A DNA stretch of 64,000 nucleotides from Asterias rubens (GCF_902459465.1 NC_047065.1:11695634-11759633), one strand, 5' to 3'. Counted from the stretch's first letter, positions 1 through 12,564 are shown. Notes: generated by a model from the sequence alone, not told the origin. Numbers and translations: made by a program.

Positions 1-1697
1 AACTTGCTGTCAAAAGAAAATACGCCTCAATAGTTCGTTATAACTATAGTTCATGACTTTAGTAGTGCAAGTCAAATCCACAATGGTTCCCGTTTTGGTA
101 TGTTATTAGTAGTATGAGAGGCGTATATGACCTCCGTTTTATGAGGGTCATGACCCTCACTCATGAGGGTCTTCGAGCCACTCTAGAAGACTTTGGACTG
201 GGTTTCTCGATTGCTGTGTAAAGGGTGTACTTATCGTTAATAAGCTAACAATGGTTAAAAGAAGTACATGGGTCTTTCTCGATGCAGATAACTCGTTTAA
301 GAATCACCCCTCGGTCAAGAGTGGCGTGTCCGCCAGTTGTTTTGAACGTGTTTGAACTTGCTCTCAGTTGCCGGACCGACAACCGAACGGAATGCCCAAT
401 TATATGGACGTGGCCTACGTTTCTGTATTGCGGTGGATTAATTGTTTCCTTTTTTTTTCCTCAAAAATAAAACAGTTCTTTTGGAATGCCGCCACAAACC
501 ATTATTTGAGTCTAATAATTGTTATTTATGTTTACTCTTTGTATAATATGCATCCCCAAATCGGCTTTTTGACAACCATGTTTGCATTTTTAATAAACCA
601 ACAATAATAATAATAATACACCCTTTTTTTTTTTTTTTTTTTCGATTTATTTTTAGGTTTAAATATTGTGTACATTATAGTAATAGTATCATAATTAAAT
701 ATAATTAAATGCTTTATTGGAAAATACGAAGAGAGGGTTCCGATTTTACAGAAGCAATTTAGCGTTGCAACCAAAGACCGACGATTATATAAACAAGGTC
801 GTGTTTTATTTTATTTTATATATATTACACATAGAATGATTTAAACTTTTGACGACAACACCGGTGATCTACACTACTTTTCATAAATAAGAGCCCCAAA
901 GTGTGGGTACAACCGAGTTAGCCATGGAGAAAAAGGATTAAATGCTTAGTTTGTTTTGAATTGACACCCCCCCCCCCCCTCCTGTTTTTTTGGGGGGTAG
1001 GCCTAAGCAGTTTGCAATACAACAGATAATTTTCTATGCGTATATGTTTCTGTACGGACTAATAAACTTACGGCGCATATCCAGGATATAGGTCTCTGCA
1101 AACGATCATATTTCCATCGTTCTCTACAAAGATGAAACGTTAAATAGAGTTATGGTGTCATAATAGAATCTAATAATTACTATCCTAATCTGTAATTGCC
1201 CAGTGGCCTTCACTTCGTGTACAAAAACAAAAAGACCGGTGCATGGTTAACGTGAAAACCTCAATGACCCTTGATCACTGAGGCTTATCTGGTAGTTAAT
1301 AGATGACGTCACAACTGAAATGGTCTACCAGCCAAACGTGCCAGTTCTTGTTCCCCATACAGTGGAGCTATCTTTGTTTTCTACAACTCCAGGACCACAT
1401 CATGTACCACAATCACTCGGACACGGTATTATGTTTGTGTTTACCTTTGCAAGGGGCTGCAGAGAAAACGAGTATACACGGAAAAACAAGAAAAATGCTT
1501 TAACAAATCTCCGTTGATAATACTGTTCTGTATTATTACCAAATCAAACAATACAATCTTGGTGTGTAGGATTGAAAAACCTTTCATCATTTAAACATAA
1601 GTTTAGCATTCTTTATCGAAAAATTCAGTATTTTCATTGCACGTCTCCCGCTCTCTTCCTCTTCATTCTCATAAGCACTTTCGTCTGTTGATAGATA
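1..1697. other. Intergenic, no gene seen
   Basis: No splice-flanked reading frame or recognisable protein is visible on either strand. The stretch holds a short (AAT)n/T-run microsatellite near 600-640 and a C-run near 967-980. The short open frames here look random. Confidence 0.6.
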
Positions 1698-2130
1698 GTC
1701 TAGGTTCCTAGACCATTGGTGTTGCGTGGTCACACACAACCAACGTTCCGATTATGCACGGCAAAAACTGTACACGCTTGTAATGAACGAACGCTAGCGG
1801 GCGCTCTGTTTCTCTTATTTCCTGTGCTCACCAGGACATAGACCTTATCGCAAATACCAATGCGCAAGCGCAGACTGTTGAATGAGGTGCATTGTGGGAT
1901 AGATATGGATCAAATTTGGATACCAGCAAGACCACAATGCACCTAATTCCAAGCTTTACGCGCGCGCCCCGGTATTTGCGAAAAGGTCAATGGGGAGATC
2001 CGGAAATCAGAGAAACAGAGCGCCCGCTAGCGTTCGTTCATTACAAGCGTGTACAGTTTTTGCCGTGCATAATCGGAACGCTGGTTGTGTGTGACCACGC
2101 AACACCAATGGTCTAGGAACCTAGACTACC
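1698..2130. mobile_element. Foldback (MITE-like) element with ~115-bp terminal inverted repeats
   Basis: The segment from about 1701 to 1818 returns almost perfectly inverted at about 2010-2128. The ends read TAGTCTAGGTTCCTAGACCA and its complement, and the tip is itself a small palindrome. The middle is also partly self-complementary (GGTGCATTGTGG near 1888 against CCACAATGCACC near 1932). There is no coding capacity. This is the layout of a non-autonomous DNA transposon. No clear target-site duplication was found. Confidence 0.8.
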
Positions 2131-2264
2131 CAAGGCTAATCTCCAATGCCAAAGGAGTCTCCCAGCAAACATCTGTATTGGCTCGATACTGGCATTTTGT
2201 TTGAAACATTGGCAATTAATCGGCCCAGTACAGTTGCCATAACTGCTGGCACAATTCTTTATTG

Positions 2265-2640
2265 GACCATTACAGTCATGTCACTATTGACCCAGAATCA
2301 GCCCGTTATCTGGCCAGATGTGGCCCACTGCTGGCAGAAGGCTGGCCCAGTACTCTTTGCATAGGCCCAATAACGCTCGCGCCGATGCTGGCACCTCTGT
2401 TTTTGGGCCATTATAGCATGGCACTATTTGGCCCAGAATTGGCCAGCTACTGGCCAGATAATGCCACAGCTGGCAGAAGGTTGGCCAAAATACTTTTTGC
2501 ACAGTAACAGTTGCCATAACTCACCCAGTAGGCCTACAGGCCCAATAACGTTCATGATGAGTTCATGCGGGCACTTCTGTATTGGGCCAACACAGTTTGC
2601 CACTATTGGCCCATAATTGGCCCGTTACTGGCCAGATGGT
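2265..2640. repeat. Degenerate tandem repeat rich in TGGCCCAG / CTGGCCAGAT
   Basis: About three diverged units of 130-170 bp recur. Each contains TTGGCCCAGAAT, a CTGGCCAGAT core and a GCTGGCAGAAGG-TTGGCC segment. The open frames across it come from the biased composition and are not gene-like. Confidence 0.6.
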
Positions 2641-2667
2641 TCAGTGTGTAATTAATACGTTAATTAA

Positions 2668-3050
2668 TTAAAGGCAGTGGACACTATTGGTAATTACTCA
2701 AAATAATTATTAGCATAAAACCTTTCTTGGTGACGAGTAATGGGGAGAGATTGATGGTAACAAACATTTTTAGAAACGGCTCACTCTAAAGTGACGTAGT
2801 TTTCGAGAAAGAAGTAATTTTCCACGAATTTGATTTCGAGACCTCAGATTTAGGACTTGAGGTCTCGAAATCAAGCATCTAAAAGCACACAACTCCGTGT
2901 GACAAGGATGTTTTTTCTTTCATTATTATCTCGCAACTTCGATGACCGATTGAGCTCAAATTTTCACAGGTTTGTTATTTTATGCATATGTTGAGATACA
3001 CCAAGTGAGAAGACTGGTCTTTGACAATTACCAATAGTGTCCACTGGCTG
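2668..3050. mobile_element. TTAA-type MITE, family 1, near full length
   Basis: It begins TTAAAGGCAGTGGACACTAT and ends in the inverse ACCAATAGTGTCCACTGGC. The centre carries the family's own hairpin, GAGACCTCAGATTT against a complementary copy. The same ~380-bp element recurs at least five more times in the window, usually bordered by TTAA. TTAA target choice is typical of piggyBac-like transposases, so the class is an inference from the flanks. Confidence 0.8.
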
Positions 3051-3182
3051 TGAAATTTTTCCATGTGTACAAACACGACTAGTATTTTCTTCGCAATGTT
3101 TTTAAATGTATTTTGTGATTGTTAATCTAGAGAACTCGAGGTACACTACAATTTCCGATGTTTTAGGTTTTTAGCTTTTAGC

Positions 3183-3225
3183 TTTAAATCATTCTAATCT
3201 AACCTAATCTAATCTAATCTAACAA
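3183..3225. repeat. (TCTAA)n microsatellite
   Basis: Consecutive imperfect AATCT/CTAAT pentamers. No gene is visible between here and 3928. Confidence 0.7.
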
Positions 3226-4543
3226 TGCGTTAAACTGCCAACAAACTGGATTTTTTTCAATTGTTAGCCCACAACAGTTAGATTGGTTCGTAAAATGTGG
3301 AGAACACTTTTTAAAACGAGGGAGAACTGTAATCAAAATTTAGTTACTTTAAAATCCTGTAAAATAATTTCTTTTTTTTTGACTGGTAAGATAATTTCAA
3401 GCCATGAAGTATCATTGTTGAGTCTAGACTACACCTGGTAGGCCTACCTATTTAAGTATAGTATATATGTCTACATTATAAGAGAAAAATAATCAACGGT
3501 TTGTGCTTTTAACAACAGAGAAATTATGTTCAAATAATAAATAACTCTTTATTAGAAAAAACACCAACTCAAATACTTTCAAAATGACATTGAAAGCGCC
3601 TGTTGGTCCCTCTGAAAGTGCAATTTGATTGCAGATCTATCCAGTACACCCAAAAGCTTGTTACGGATACCTGACCCATACGGGTACCTACCCTGTATGG
3701 TATCCTGACAACATCAATATGGAACCACAGCAGAACCTGACTATTTTTCACGTGAGAAGTCCGTCGTCTGCTAGGTTTTCTGTATTGTTTTAAATTTGAT
3801 TTTTTTCAGGGTGAAGGACTAAAAATTAGCCTTGGTATCCACCATTTTCGAATTCAGCACCCCACATTAGTTAAATCAGGTATGTTACCAACTTTTACTC
3901 ATAAATGAAATCTGGTCTAGACTACATCAATCAGAAGCCTGGCTGGAAGAGCAGAACTACCTACCCTGTGCTGTAACACTAACCCAGTGAGCCGTAACCT
4001 TGGACGTGAAATGTCAAGGCGTACGCATAGGGCACACACACAACAGGCAGGGGGTAAAAGGCTGATGGATTCCAGAGTGTTGGCACTATACAACTAAATA
4101 TTTATAAAGCGCCTTTACATCAAGATCAAACGATGTAAAGAGCAAAACCAATGGAACTATAAATACAACAAATTACATCTGATACAAGTGAGTTTTGTGA
4201 TATTTTTTGAACAAAGGCAAAGAGTTATAATTTCTGATGCGTACAGGTATGTTGTCCCATAATATTCACTATTGGCACTCGACATTTTGTTCATGTGAAC
4301 ATACAAAATACTTGCGTCTCACCTTGATGTCAAAAATGAAACAGTTGTTTGCTGTACTTAATCTTATAACGGCCAGCAGGGTGGACGGTCCAAGTCCAAA
4401 CGTTGCTTTAAAGCAAAATACAGGTCTTGGATTAAACTGATTGGAGGATCGTCTTGACAAAATAGACCACCGACTCTTCTAACACTACGTGGTGACCTTC
4501 ATCAGATGTCCATGAGCCGTAGTGACGTGTATTTTAATTTACA

Positions 4544-4887
4544 TTAAAGGAACACGTTGCCTTGGATCGGACGAGTTGGTCTACAAAAAGCGATTGAAAC
4601 CGTTTGTTATGAAATGTACATGGTTAGAAAGATGTTTTAAAAGTAGAATGTAATGATCCACACAAGTATCACTCAAAACTGCACGGTTTTCTTTTTACGC
4701 CGCGAACTATCACGGTCGGCCTTTTATGGGAGTCAAAATTTTGACTCCCATAAATGGCCGACCGTGTTATTGGACGAGGTGGTAAAAAGAAAACCACTTA
4801 ATTTCTAACCATTGCATTTATAACAAATGGTCACAAAACGCTTTTCAAAGACCAACTCGACCGATCCAAGGCAACATGTTCCTTTAA
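4544..4887. mobile_element. TTAA-type MITE, family 3
   Basis: TTAAAGGAACACGTTGCCTT at the left is matched inverted by GGCAACATGTTCCTTTAA at the right, with TIRs of about 50 bp. The centre holds a palindrome around CCATAAAAGGCCGACCGTG. The TTAA borders fit piggyBac-like insertion. It is absent from duplication copy 2, so it inserted after the duplication or lies in a segment copy 2 lost. Confidence 0.8.
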
Positions 4888-5202
4888 GATCTGGTTGTCT
4901 TTATTGGGCCTACGTCTTATTTGTATCTGATGGTGTATTATTATTGTGCTGCCCTATGAGTCTGACATATTATTTTTTGGACGTCAAAATGGATTGGGGG
5001 GGGGCTTGGCTTCGGCTTATTGTGTTTTAAGAGTGGTTCATGCTATAGCGCCCTCTCGCGGGGAAAACCGTGTGTACTAAGGTCTTCTTAGCAACACATA
5101 TCTATCTGTGCTGCGAGATTGTCAGATGTGTTTTTTTTTGTAGCTATAAGTAGTCTGTAGTCGGATAAACCGTTGGTTTGGACACTGTTGGTGATTACTC
5201 AA

Positions 5203-5693
5203 AATAAATGATTATAACACACCTCTGTTTGTTTTTTTTTATTCTGATTGGCTGAAACACGGTCACGTGGGTGAACTATTATACACATTGACTGGCAATG
5301 AGGTATAGTGTACGTCTATTCCCCCAAGGGACTTTGAGTGACCAGAAGAGGGACCTAAATAGGCCCCTCGTCTGGTCGATCAGGCCCGAGGGGGAAAGAC
5401 GTACACTTTTAGTTACCGAAATATACCAGTCAATATGTGTTTTATAACACAGCTCGGTCTTAAATATCAATTAAAAACAGAAATCTGGAAAAGAAAGGAA
5501 GTTTTGAGAGAGAGGGCGCTGTAACCGGGCACTATTTTCAAAGACTAATGCCCGCTCGGGTACTGGTTCCTGAAAAACACACGCGCGCGATCACAAGACT
5601 ATAGTTCATCCTACGTGACCGTGTTTATCTCTGTCCTTACTCTATGGTTTAGCCAACCAGAATACAGAACAAGCAAGAGGTGTGTTATAGTCT
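5203..5693. mobile_element. Inverted-repeat element downstream of HNMT-like copy 1
   Basis: The outer arms are ATTATAACACACCTCTGTTT near 5208 and its inverse AGGTGTGTTATAGT near 5680. They enclose a second inverted pair, GTGTACGTCTATTCCCCC near 5308 against GGGGGAAAGACGTACAC near 5390. A related inverted pair recurs at 5870-5975. The element also occurs in duplication copy 2, where the LINE splits it. It may form part of the 3' end of the HNMT-like transcripts. Confidence 0.65.
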
Positions 5694-6082
5694 AGTGATC
5701 GCGCGCGCATGATAGTGTCCGACCGGGCATAAGTCTTTTAATTTTTGACTGGTAACAGGGCCCTCTATAGACGAGAACCGTGGATATAGCAACTCTGCAA
5801 AACTTCCTTTCCTTTCAAATTGTTATATTTTATGTCAAATTGACCGAGGTGAACTGGCATTAGTCGGTACATAGTGCACGTCTATTCCCCCTCGGGCATT
5901 TGACTGACCAGAAGAGGGACCTCCGCTAGTCACGTCACTCAAAGTGCCTCGGGGAATAGACGTACACTATTTTACCTCATTGCCAGTCAATAATTATGTG
6001 TATACAAATTAACCCGGAAGTGATAACAATAATGTGAGAGCGTCGTCGTGCGGTCACGGGCCATTCATTCTGCTTTGGACTC

Positions 6083-8089
6083 TCAGTTATCAGACAGCTT
6101 TTTAGTAACGATGACTGCATCCCATTCAACATTGATGATGACTCTACTCCCGTCTTTCTTTGAGCACTCACTGCTGGCTAGAAGCTCAATCACGTCTTGA
6201 TACTGTGAGGCGGTTGCCTTCTTTTTAAACTGCGTCACTGCGAGGATGAATTCAAGCAAGAGTTCCCCGTCTTCAGACGTCTTGTCGAAGCACTGGGTGA
6301 TATCCACTTCACAGTTTTGGTGACTGTGGGTGTATGGAATGTTACGTTGGTTGAACGGGCTCTGCAATGAAGCAAGGCCAAAGTACCGCACATCCTGTTT
6401 CAAGGAATCAGGAACACTTCTCCAGAGCTTGAACCAACTACTCTCGTCTGCAAAAGAAAATATCAAATTATACCAGGAGAGTTCATCACAACATGTACAA
6501 CAACAATATAATAATACAAGACATTGCTAGAGTGTAGGATCGTTTCGTCAATTCATTGTCTGTAATTTGTTTAAAAGGCACTATGGATACTATTGGTAAA
6601 TTAATTTGCTCTAAATAATTGTTGCCATAAAACCTTACTTGTTAGCGATCAATAGAGAGATGTTGATAGCATAAAACATTGTAGAAGAAACGGCTCCCAA
6701 AGTAACGTCGTTTTCGGGAAAGAAGTGGTTTTCCACTAAAATATTTTGAACTTGATTTCAAAACTTCAGAATGAGATTTTGAGTCGGATCGCTATCACCC
6801 ACGACAGACATTATTTTGTAACGACTTGTCCATAAGTCTAATTTTACCTGACATGATAATGACAAGCAATTTGCCACCAGGTTCAAGGAGGTCGTACATA
6901 TACATCAAGGAGCTCTCTACGTCACCAACGTGGTACAGGGAGTGAATAGCGCTGATGAAATGAAACTTGGTTCCAATTCCGTCAGTATCTCTGTACTGTT
7001 CAAGGGTTTGCTGTCGCCAGTCAAACTTTACACCTTGTAGTTCGTGTCCCTTGGATTGGACCAGTGCTTTGTACTTGTTGATTTGATCTTCGGCAGGTTC
7101 AACTACACGGTTCGTGATGATCGGAAATTTCTTCAGGAGTGCGGTCAGGAATGGATACTCTATCTCCCCTTTATAGAGAACAGTTCAATTAGTTGAAGTT
7201 AAGAATAATTATTGAGGGGATTGATAAATATACAGGTTCGTAACTTCAGGCTGTTAATAAAAGTGTGCTCTAATTAAGTTCGAGCTTAAAACAGCTCAAC
7301 TTTAAAGCCTTTTTTCCTGATTAATATACTTTTTACTGGTGTGTTGTTAACAAATAAATTGCTAGCATTGCCTTGCTCGTTCCCGCCCTGCCCAGTTTTC
7401 ACCATTTTCAAAGCTCAAACATGTCAATCTCCTGCTTATTATATCTGAACTTGTTTACCATTATTCCCCTACTCGGACTTAATACGTTAAACTCAAAAGT
7501 CATTGTTTCTACAAAAGCTTTCTTTCCCTTTTTCACATGGCCACTGATCATTTTCTTACGCCGCCACCATTACTATATAATTTTTTACAGTATTCCATGT
7601 GCATAATCGCCAGACTAGTATTTTACACTGTTTTAAGTCGCTGTTAAAAACTCTCTTTTTTTAAGCTGCTTATTTTTGTAATTATGCTTTTAATTTTGTA
7701 TCTTTCACTCGCTGTGTTATTATTTATTATTTGTTGTTCTCTTTGTGCGCACAAGGGGGCTTTTTTTGCATTAGGAGCTTTACACATGTCTTCATTTTGT
7801 TGTTATTATTAAGTTATTGGATTTGAAAATTCATATGCTCAGAATTGTAAATCATATTTCTGTATTGCAGCAAAATGATTATTTGAAACACTGCCTTACC
7901 AGATCCACTGCCTACTCCTAAGACACGGAGCTCATTGTCTTGGTCCAAGTTTGGGAGATGAGGGACGATCTTGTCGAGTAGCACTGTCTTGCTCCAAGTG
8001 TCCTGCCGTTCATACTTGTTTGAAGATGCAATGAAAGCCTCATACGACTTCATATAGCGATCTTCGTAATGTAACTTAGATTCAGCCAT
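6083..8089 (-). CDS. HNMT: Histamine N-methyltransferase-like protein, copy 1 (3 coding exons, 291 aa)
   Basis: SAM-dependent methyltransferase of the HNMT family. In vertebrates HNMT moves a methyl group to the ring nitrogen of histamine in the cytosol. Coding exons on the minus strand are 8089-7900, 7168-6848 and 6447-6083. All junctions are GT-AG and phases agree. The 291-aa product is close to human HNMT (292 aa from memory). Seen: glycine-rich SAM loop GVGSGSGE at residues 58-65, acidic motif VVEPAEDQINKYKAL in exon 2, LLEPGGKLLVIIMSG before the exon 2/3 junction, and a W-x3-W pair at 175 and 179 matching the paired tryptophans in the human protein. The ATG at 8089 follows an acceptor at 8131, so a non-coding 5' exon is likely further upstream. 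The substrate cannot be fixed from sequence. A near-identical paralogue lies at 18271-20412. Confidence 0.9.
6572..6790. mobile_element. Partial family 1 TTAA MITE in intron 2 of HNMT-like copy 1
   Basis: The left half of the family is recognisable (CACTATGGATACTATTGGTA, AAACATTGTAGAAGAAACGG), but the right half is missing. The same truncated copy is in the paralogue's intron at about 18760-18978, so it predates the duplication. Confidence 0.7.
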
Positions 8090-8454
8090 TTTGATCTGTC
8101 GTTTTCTCTCGCCGTCTGAAGAAGCACTGCCTGCCAACACAAAAACACCCGATGAATAAAAGTAGTCTCACACGAGACAGTAACGTACAGGCAGGTCCGC
8201 AGGCAAACTCCATTGCTCATTATTGATTCATATTTCAGTTTTCTCATTATAGTTTCATGTGACTTAGTTACTGCTACCTTCGGTTCGGTATCCGAAACGT
8301 GACCGAAACGGTGCTTTACGACCACCAAAACACACCCAACCGCAACCTCGTCCCCATGGTTTACTTTGTTTTCAACCATGTTTACAATAGTAAACCCTGG
8401 GATGGAAACTCCTATACTTGGATCCTGATTGGACAACTATTTTACATTACTTGA

Positions 8455-8765
8455 TCGTGTCCGCCCGGACGCTGCTGCATAATGCAATGTGTCCGCGGTG
8501 ACACATTTTCATATGCACTTGTGTCCGCCCCCGTGTAAAACCGTCCTTGCAGTAAATTAAACGCCATTGGTCGACGGAACACGTTCTCCTTTTTTTACAA
8601 GCTAAATGCAGGTCATGAAATTTTCGGCTGCATATACTGCATATGTACGTAGGTCCAGTGCATGCACACTCATTTAAGCGGGCACATACCATGTACAATG
8701 TCCACCGGATTGTTTTTGCATAGCCCCGGACACGATTGCATATGCAAAAGTCGACTGACACCGCT
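8455..8765. repeat. Short minisatellite with GTGTCCGC and TGCATATGCA motifs, 5' of HNMT-like copy 1
   Basis: Units combine GTGTCCGCCCGGAC with an AT-rich palindrome such as TGCATATGCA. Two to three degenerate units lie at 8455-8535, and another with the same ends lies near 8728-8752. Copy 2 has additional units at 20778-20904. The array is upstream of the first coding exon. Confidence 0.6.
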
Positions 8766-9236
8766 ACAACACTGCCACCGCAACGACATATAGACTTCTT
8801 CACCCCGAAGTCAAATTTTGTACAGTAACTAGATCATGAACATACTCACCTTATATTAAAATATGGTCAAAATAGATCGACTGCAGTGTTTTGCTAAATT
8901 TCATGTAAGGGTTGGCTGAAACATCCTGACGACAACAATAGACAAAGCAATACCTTTGAATGTACATATTATACTCCACTCCAACAAATTGCACAGTGAC
9001 CAATATTTACCTTCAAAGATTAGGCATAGGCATAATAGTGTAAAACTCACGCGCTGGAAGTCAACTGCATAAAATATTCAGATTCAGTCCTTCCCGCGCA
9101 GTGCCCATGAACTCGGAGCAAGGTCGTGCCCTCTATTGTCGACTGTTAATAAAAACCTACACGGCAGCTAAAGGTTGTATGGCTTCTGAATGGCACCCCT
9201 GAACACTATTTACAAAATAGGGACACCGCCAATATA

Positions 9237-9300
9237 TAGGACTAGATAGCTCAGTTGGTAGAGCGCCGGCACGTTTGTTCGAATTCCACTCTTCCTATAG
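9237..9300 (+). repeat. tRNA-like SINE head (pseudo-tRNA)
   Basis: TAGCTCAGTTGGTAGAGCG is a good RNA polymerase III A box and GTTCGAATTCC a B-box-like motif. Only about 20 bp separate them, too short for a folded tRNA. This is a deleted SINE head rather than a working tRNA. The same stub lies at 21717-21780. Confidence 0.6.
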
Positions 9301-9369
9301 TCAATTCTTTGTTCTTTATCACCCGGCAATTCGACCCTGCAAGGTTTTAAACGGCCGTAGAACTAGTAA

Positions 9370-9560
9370 CTACCCTTTTATTTCCATTCATAAATAAGGG
9401 AATCAGTGTTTGGTGAAGAGGTTTTCAACTACTGGTTTAATCCCAACGAGACTGGTTCTTGATAAACTTTTACCGAGACGAAGTCGAGGTAAATTAAGAA
9501 CAAGGCCTCGGCGGGTTTAAACCACATAGTTGAAAACCGATTCAACACACGATGATTCCC
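9370..9560. mobile_element. Hairpin repeat with GGTTTAAACCCGCCGAGG-type arms
   Basis: The arms AGGTTTTCAACTA-TGGTTTAA and TTTAAACCA-TAGTTGAAAACC flank a second inverted pair around TTTACCGAGACGAAGTCGAGGT. Related copies lie at 21850-22030 and 48310-48440. Confidence 0.6.
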
Positions 9561-9718
9561 ATTTATAAATACCTGTTCTGTTCAAAAAACATCAACACTT
9601 TTGGTCAAAAAGTAAAATAATTGCAAACATGTTAACTGTTCAATGATTTCTTTCAACACAACACCCCTCCAGCTATGAAACGGTAAGGCCCTCCTTCGGG
9701 TAAACAACTCCTTATAAG

Positions 9719-10371
9719 AGTAAGTCCAGTGCATGCACACTCGCTTACGCGCGCACATACATGTACATGTCCACCGGATTGCTTTTGTATAGCCCAGGAC
9801 ACGATTGCATATGCAAAAGTGTCCGGAGCGGACCTTGCAGGGCGGACACAGTTGCATCTGACACCGGCGATCAACAATGTACAAACAAGCGATTAAATCT
9901 GGTAACGTACTACGAGATTATGACGAAGATGTGAATTTCGAAAAGTAACCAGACTATTTTATTTGCAAACGTATCCACAATTTGTGGATATGCAAATGAT
10001 CCAATACCATGGTGAGAGAGCGATCAACCTTGTAACCGCTCGACACACCCTGTGGCGAGGTTGACACAACCGTTCACCTGGCAGTGTGCGCGTGCGCAGT
10101 GACGTTTTGGGACCCCCATCACCAGACCCTATAGTTGAGAGTGGCACCAAAACGAATTAGGATACACCAAACGTGTTCAGTGACTTTTTAAAATCCAAAT
10201 ACACAAGTCGTCAGTCCATTCGCTCTTCAACCAAAGTACTGGTTTTTTATGCAAGTTGCCAGACAAGGCCTTTGCTTCATATCAACTATTTATCCAAGGT
10301 CCACGGCCTTTGCTACCTATTGGTAGTCGTACGGCCGTAGGCTTTGGGTATCTCTAATCGCAATCAGAAGC
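9719..10371. other. Spacer between the duplication copies
   Basis: It starts with another copy of the GTCCAGTGCATGCACACTCG to TGCATATGCAAAAGTGTCCG segment that also lies at 8658-8755, then unremarkable sequence. No coding exon is seen. Confidence 0.55.
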
Positions 10372-11833
10372 CTGGCTGGAAGAGCAGAACTACCTACACT
10401 GTGCTCTGTAACACTAACCCAGTGAGCCGTAACCTTGGACGTGAAATGTCAAGGAGTACGCATAGGTCACACACACACAACAGGCAGAGGGTAAAATGCT
10501 GATGGATTCCAGAGTGTTGGCACTATACAACTAAATATTTATAAAGCGCCTTTACATTAAGACCAAAGCGCTGAAAAGAGCAGAACCAATGAAACTATAA
10601 ATACAACAAATTACATCTGATACAAGTGAGTTTTGTGATATTTTTTTAACAAAGGCAAAGAGTTATAATTTCTGATGCGTACTGGTAGGTTGTCACATAA
10701 TATTCACTATTGGCACTCGACATTTTGTTCTATGAACATACAAAATACTGGCGTCTCACCTTGATGTCAAAAATGAAACTGTTATTTGTTGTACTTATTG
10801 TGATGCCCTACGAGTCTGACATATTATTTTTTGGACGTCAAAGTGGATCGGGGGGCTTGGCTTATTGTGTTTTAAAAGTGGTTCATGCTATAGCGCCCTC
10901 TCGCGGGGAAAACGTGTGTACTTAATAAAAACTAAGATCTTCTAACCAATACATATCTGTGTGTGCTGCGAAAGTTTCAGATGAGTTTTTTGTAGCTATA
11001 AGTATCCTGTAGTTGGATGAACCGTTGGTTTGGAAACTATTGGTGATCGCTTAAAATAATCGTTAGCATAAAAAGCTGGTAGAGAGCAATGAAGAGATGA
11101 TGATAGTGCAAAACATTGTGCACATGCTTAGACCATTATGCTATCAGCAAACAAATAACCCATAGGCCAACGAAGTCATATGCCTTAGTCTCGATTCTAA
11201 GTCTTCAGTGTGCCACAGCTATTCAAAATGGCACAGGAGTCAAACTGAAGTTGTACTTTGTATTCATTTAGGGATCATAACAGGCGATATACACCATAAA
11301 CAACAACAGATGTGTTGATACTTCTGCAGGGGTGGGAGGAATTAAGGCCAACTTTTAATGAAAGAGGACAAACTTTAAAATAAAATAAAAATACAGAAAG
11401 AAAAAAAATACACATGATGACGTTTCAAGTTAAAATATTTCGCTGCAATGATGTGTTCCTCATCACAGAGTGCAGTTGCAGACACACATAAATCCAACGT
11501 GAGCATCACAGGTCAACACATACGATGACTCTATTACCATAAACAACTTTGAAAACTAAAACCTTTCAAACAAAAATGATTTGATACAAACACAAGTGAT
11601 CCTCATTTTGGGGCGCATTACAGTTATCATCCTCCCAGATGGCAAACTTTGGGAGCATGGCTTTTAAATGGCGGTAAGAGCCATGCTATCTGCACATTAC
11701 AGATAATGTATAGAGGAAACTAAATGTCTGTGCTCTTGAGTCATAGCAAACAAGAAAGTTCTATCGGGTGCAAGAACATTGAGGGCGCACTTGGTATCAC
11801 AATAGTCTGCCCAATATGTAATAGCCATGTACT

Positions 11834-12136
11834 AGGCTCTTTACGCAAGCACCGGCCCGCTCGCGGGCCCGCTCTGCTGTTTGGACGACCAGACAACTGC
11901 ATAGATACACGGTACTGGCACAGTACTGGGTAGTAGCACAGTACTTGATACGGTGGGGTCGAAAATCGAGGTTTTTCTACCTCGTACAACGAAACGATTT
12001 GTTTGTACGAGGTTGAGAAAACCTCGAAAAACCATGCTGCGACCACAGTATCAAGTACTGTTATCTACTACGCAGTTCGTCGTCCAACGCTACGTGGTAA
12101 ATTCAGCGCGGGCCGGTGCTTGCGTACAGAGCCTTG
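11834..12136. mobile_element. Foldback MITE, CTTACGCAAGCACCGGCCCGC-like ends
   Basis: TTTACGCAAGCACCGGCCCG at the left pairs with CGGGCCGGTGCTTGCGTA at the right. Inner arms TCGAGGTTTTTCTACCTCGT and ACGAGGTTGAGAAAACCTCG also pair, as do AGTACTTGATAC and GTATCAAGTACT. Open frames on both strands simply mirror the hairpin. Confidence 0.75.
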
Positions 12137-12452
12137 GTGGACAAGGCTACGATTATTTTTATAGATTAAACGCAAATGTTGAGTACACTTTTTCAAACAT
12201 AAGGATAAAACATTGGCATCATATTGGCACCTGCTCATCATTCAAATACACTTAAAAATATAAACATGTTTTTGGTCAACATGTGAAAATGTGGGTACGA
12301 AACAACTTATGCCTAAACAGACATTGTGTTGATTATCCCTAGCTCTATGATTATCTAAACACTGTTTTTACCTTGTAACCTACTCACACTTGCAGGCCTT
12401 TTGGGACATTGGGATACTGTATTCGAGCATTTGTAATAGGCGACTCTTGGGA

Positions 12453-12564
12453 CGCTTGGTGGCAGCAGACTTACCAGGTAAAATCCATTGTTCTCGGTAA
12501 TGAAGGCAGGCTCAGAACTACGTAATTTTGGAAATTTACCCGGTAAGTCTGCTGCCACCTAGCG
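12453..12564. mobile_element. Short palindromic MITE, GGTGGCAGCAGACTT ends
   Basis: GGTGGCAGCAGACTTACCAG and its inverse ending CTGCTGCCACC enclose about 60 bp, with inner pair AAATCCATTG / CGTAATTTTGGAAATTT. A second copy lies at 27594-27709. Confidence 0.75.

Larger units (their letters stand above)
3929..9718. repeat. Segmental duplication, copy 1 (carries the first HNMT-like gene)
   Basis: Sequence starting AATCAGAAGCCTGGCTGGAA recurs at 10372. Similarity then continues, interrupted by insertions, to CAACTCCTTATAAG at 9718 and 22192. The order is the same in both: a leader with GCGCCCTCTCGCGGGG, an inverted-repeat element, the complete HNMT-like gene, a tRNA-like stub and a hairpin element. 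Gene and introns match at roughly 98% by eye. Differences include a TTAA MITE only in copy 1 (4544-4887) and, only in copy 2, a 1.8-kb block and a LINE. Confidence 0.9.

Noticed and set aside
1892-2116. 74-codon frame
   Set aside because: Falls in the foldback element; the sequence is the inverted arm.
6330-6530. Plus-strand frame over HNMT-like exon 3 (also at 18518-18718)
   Set aside because: Shadow of the minus-strand exon. It runs past the splice site into the intron.
8447-8803. 118-codon minus-strand frame upstream of HNMT-like copy 1, cysteine-rich
   Set aside because: It runs through the GTGTCCGC/TGCATATGCA repeats. The protein is repeat-derived and is not preserved as one frame in copy 2.
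11741-12255. Overlapping frames of 100 codons on both strands
   Set aside because: They cover the foldback MITE at 11834-12136. Mirror frames are expected from inverted repeats.
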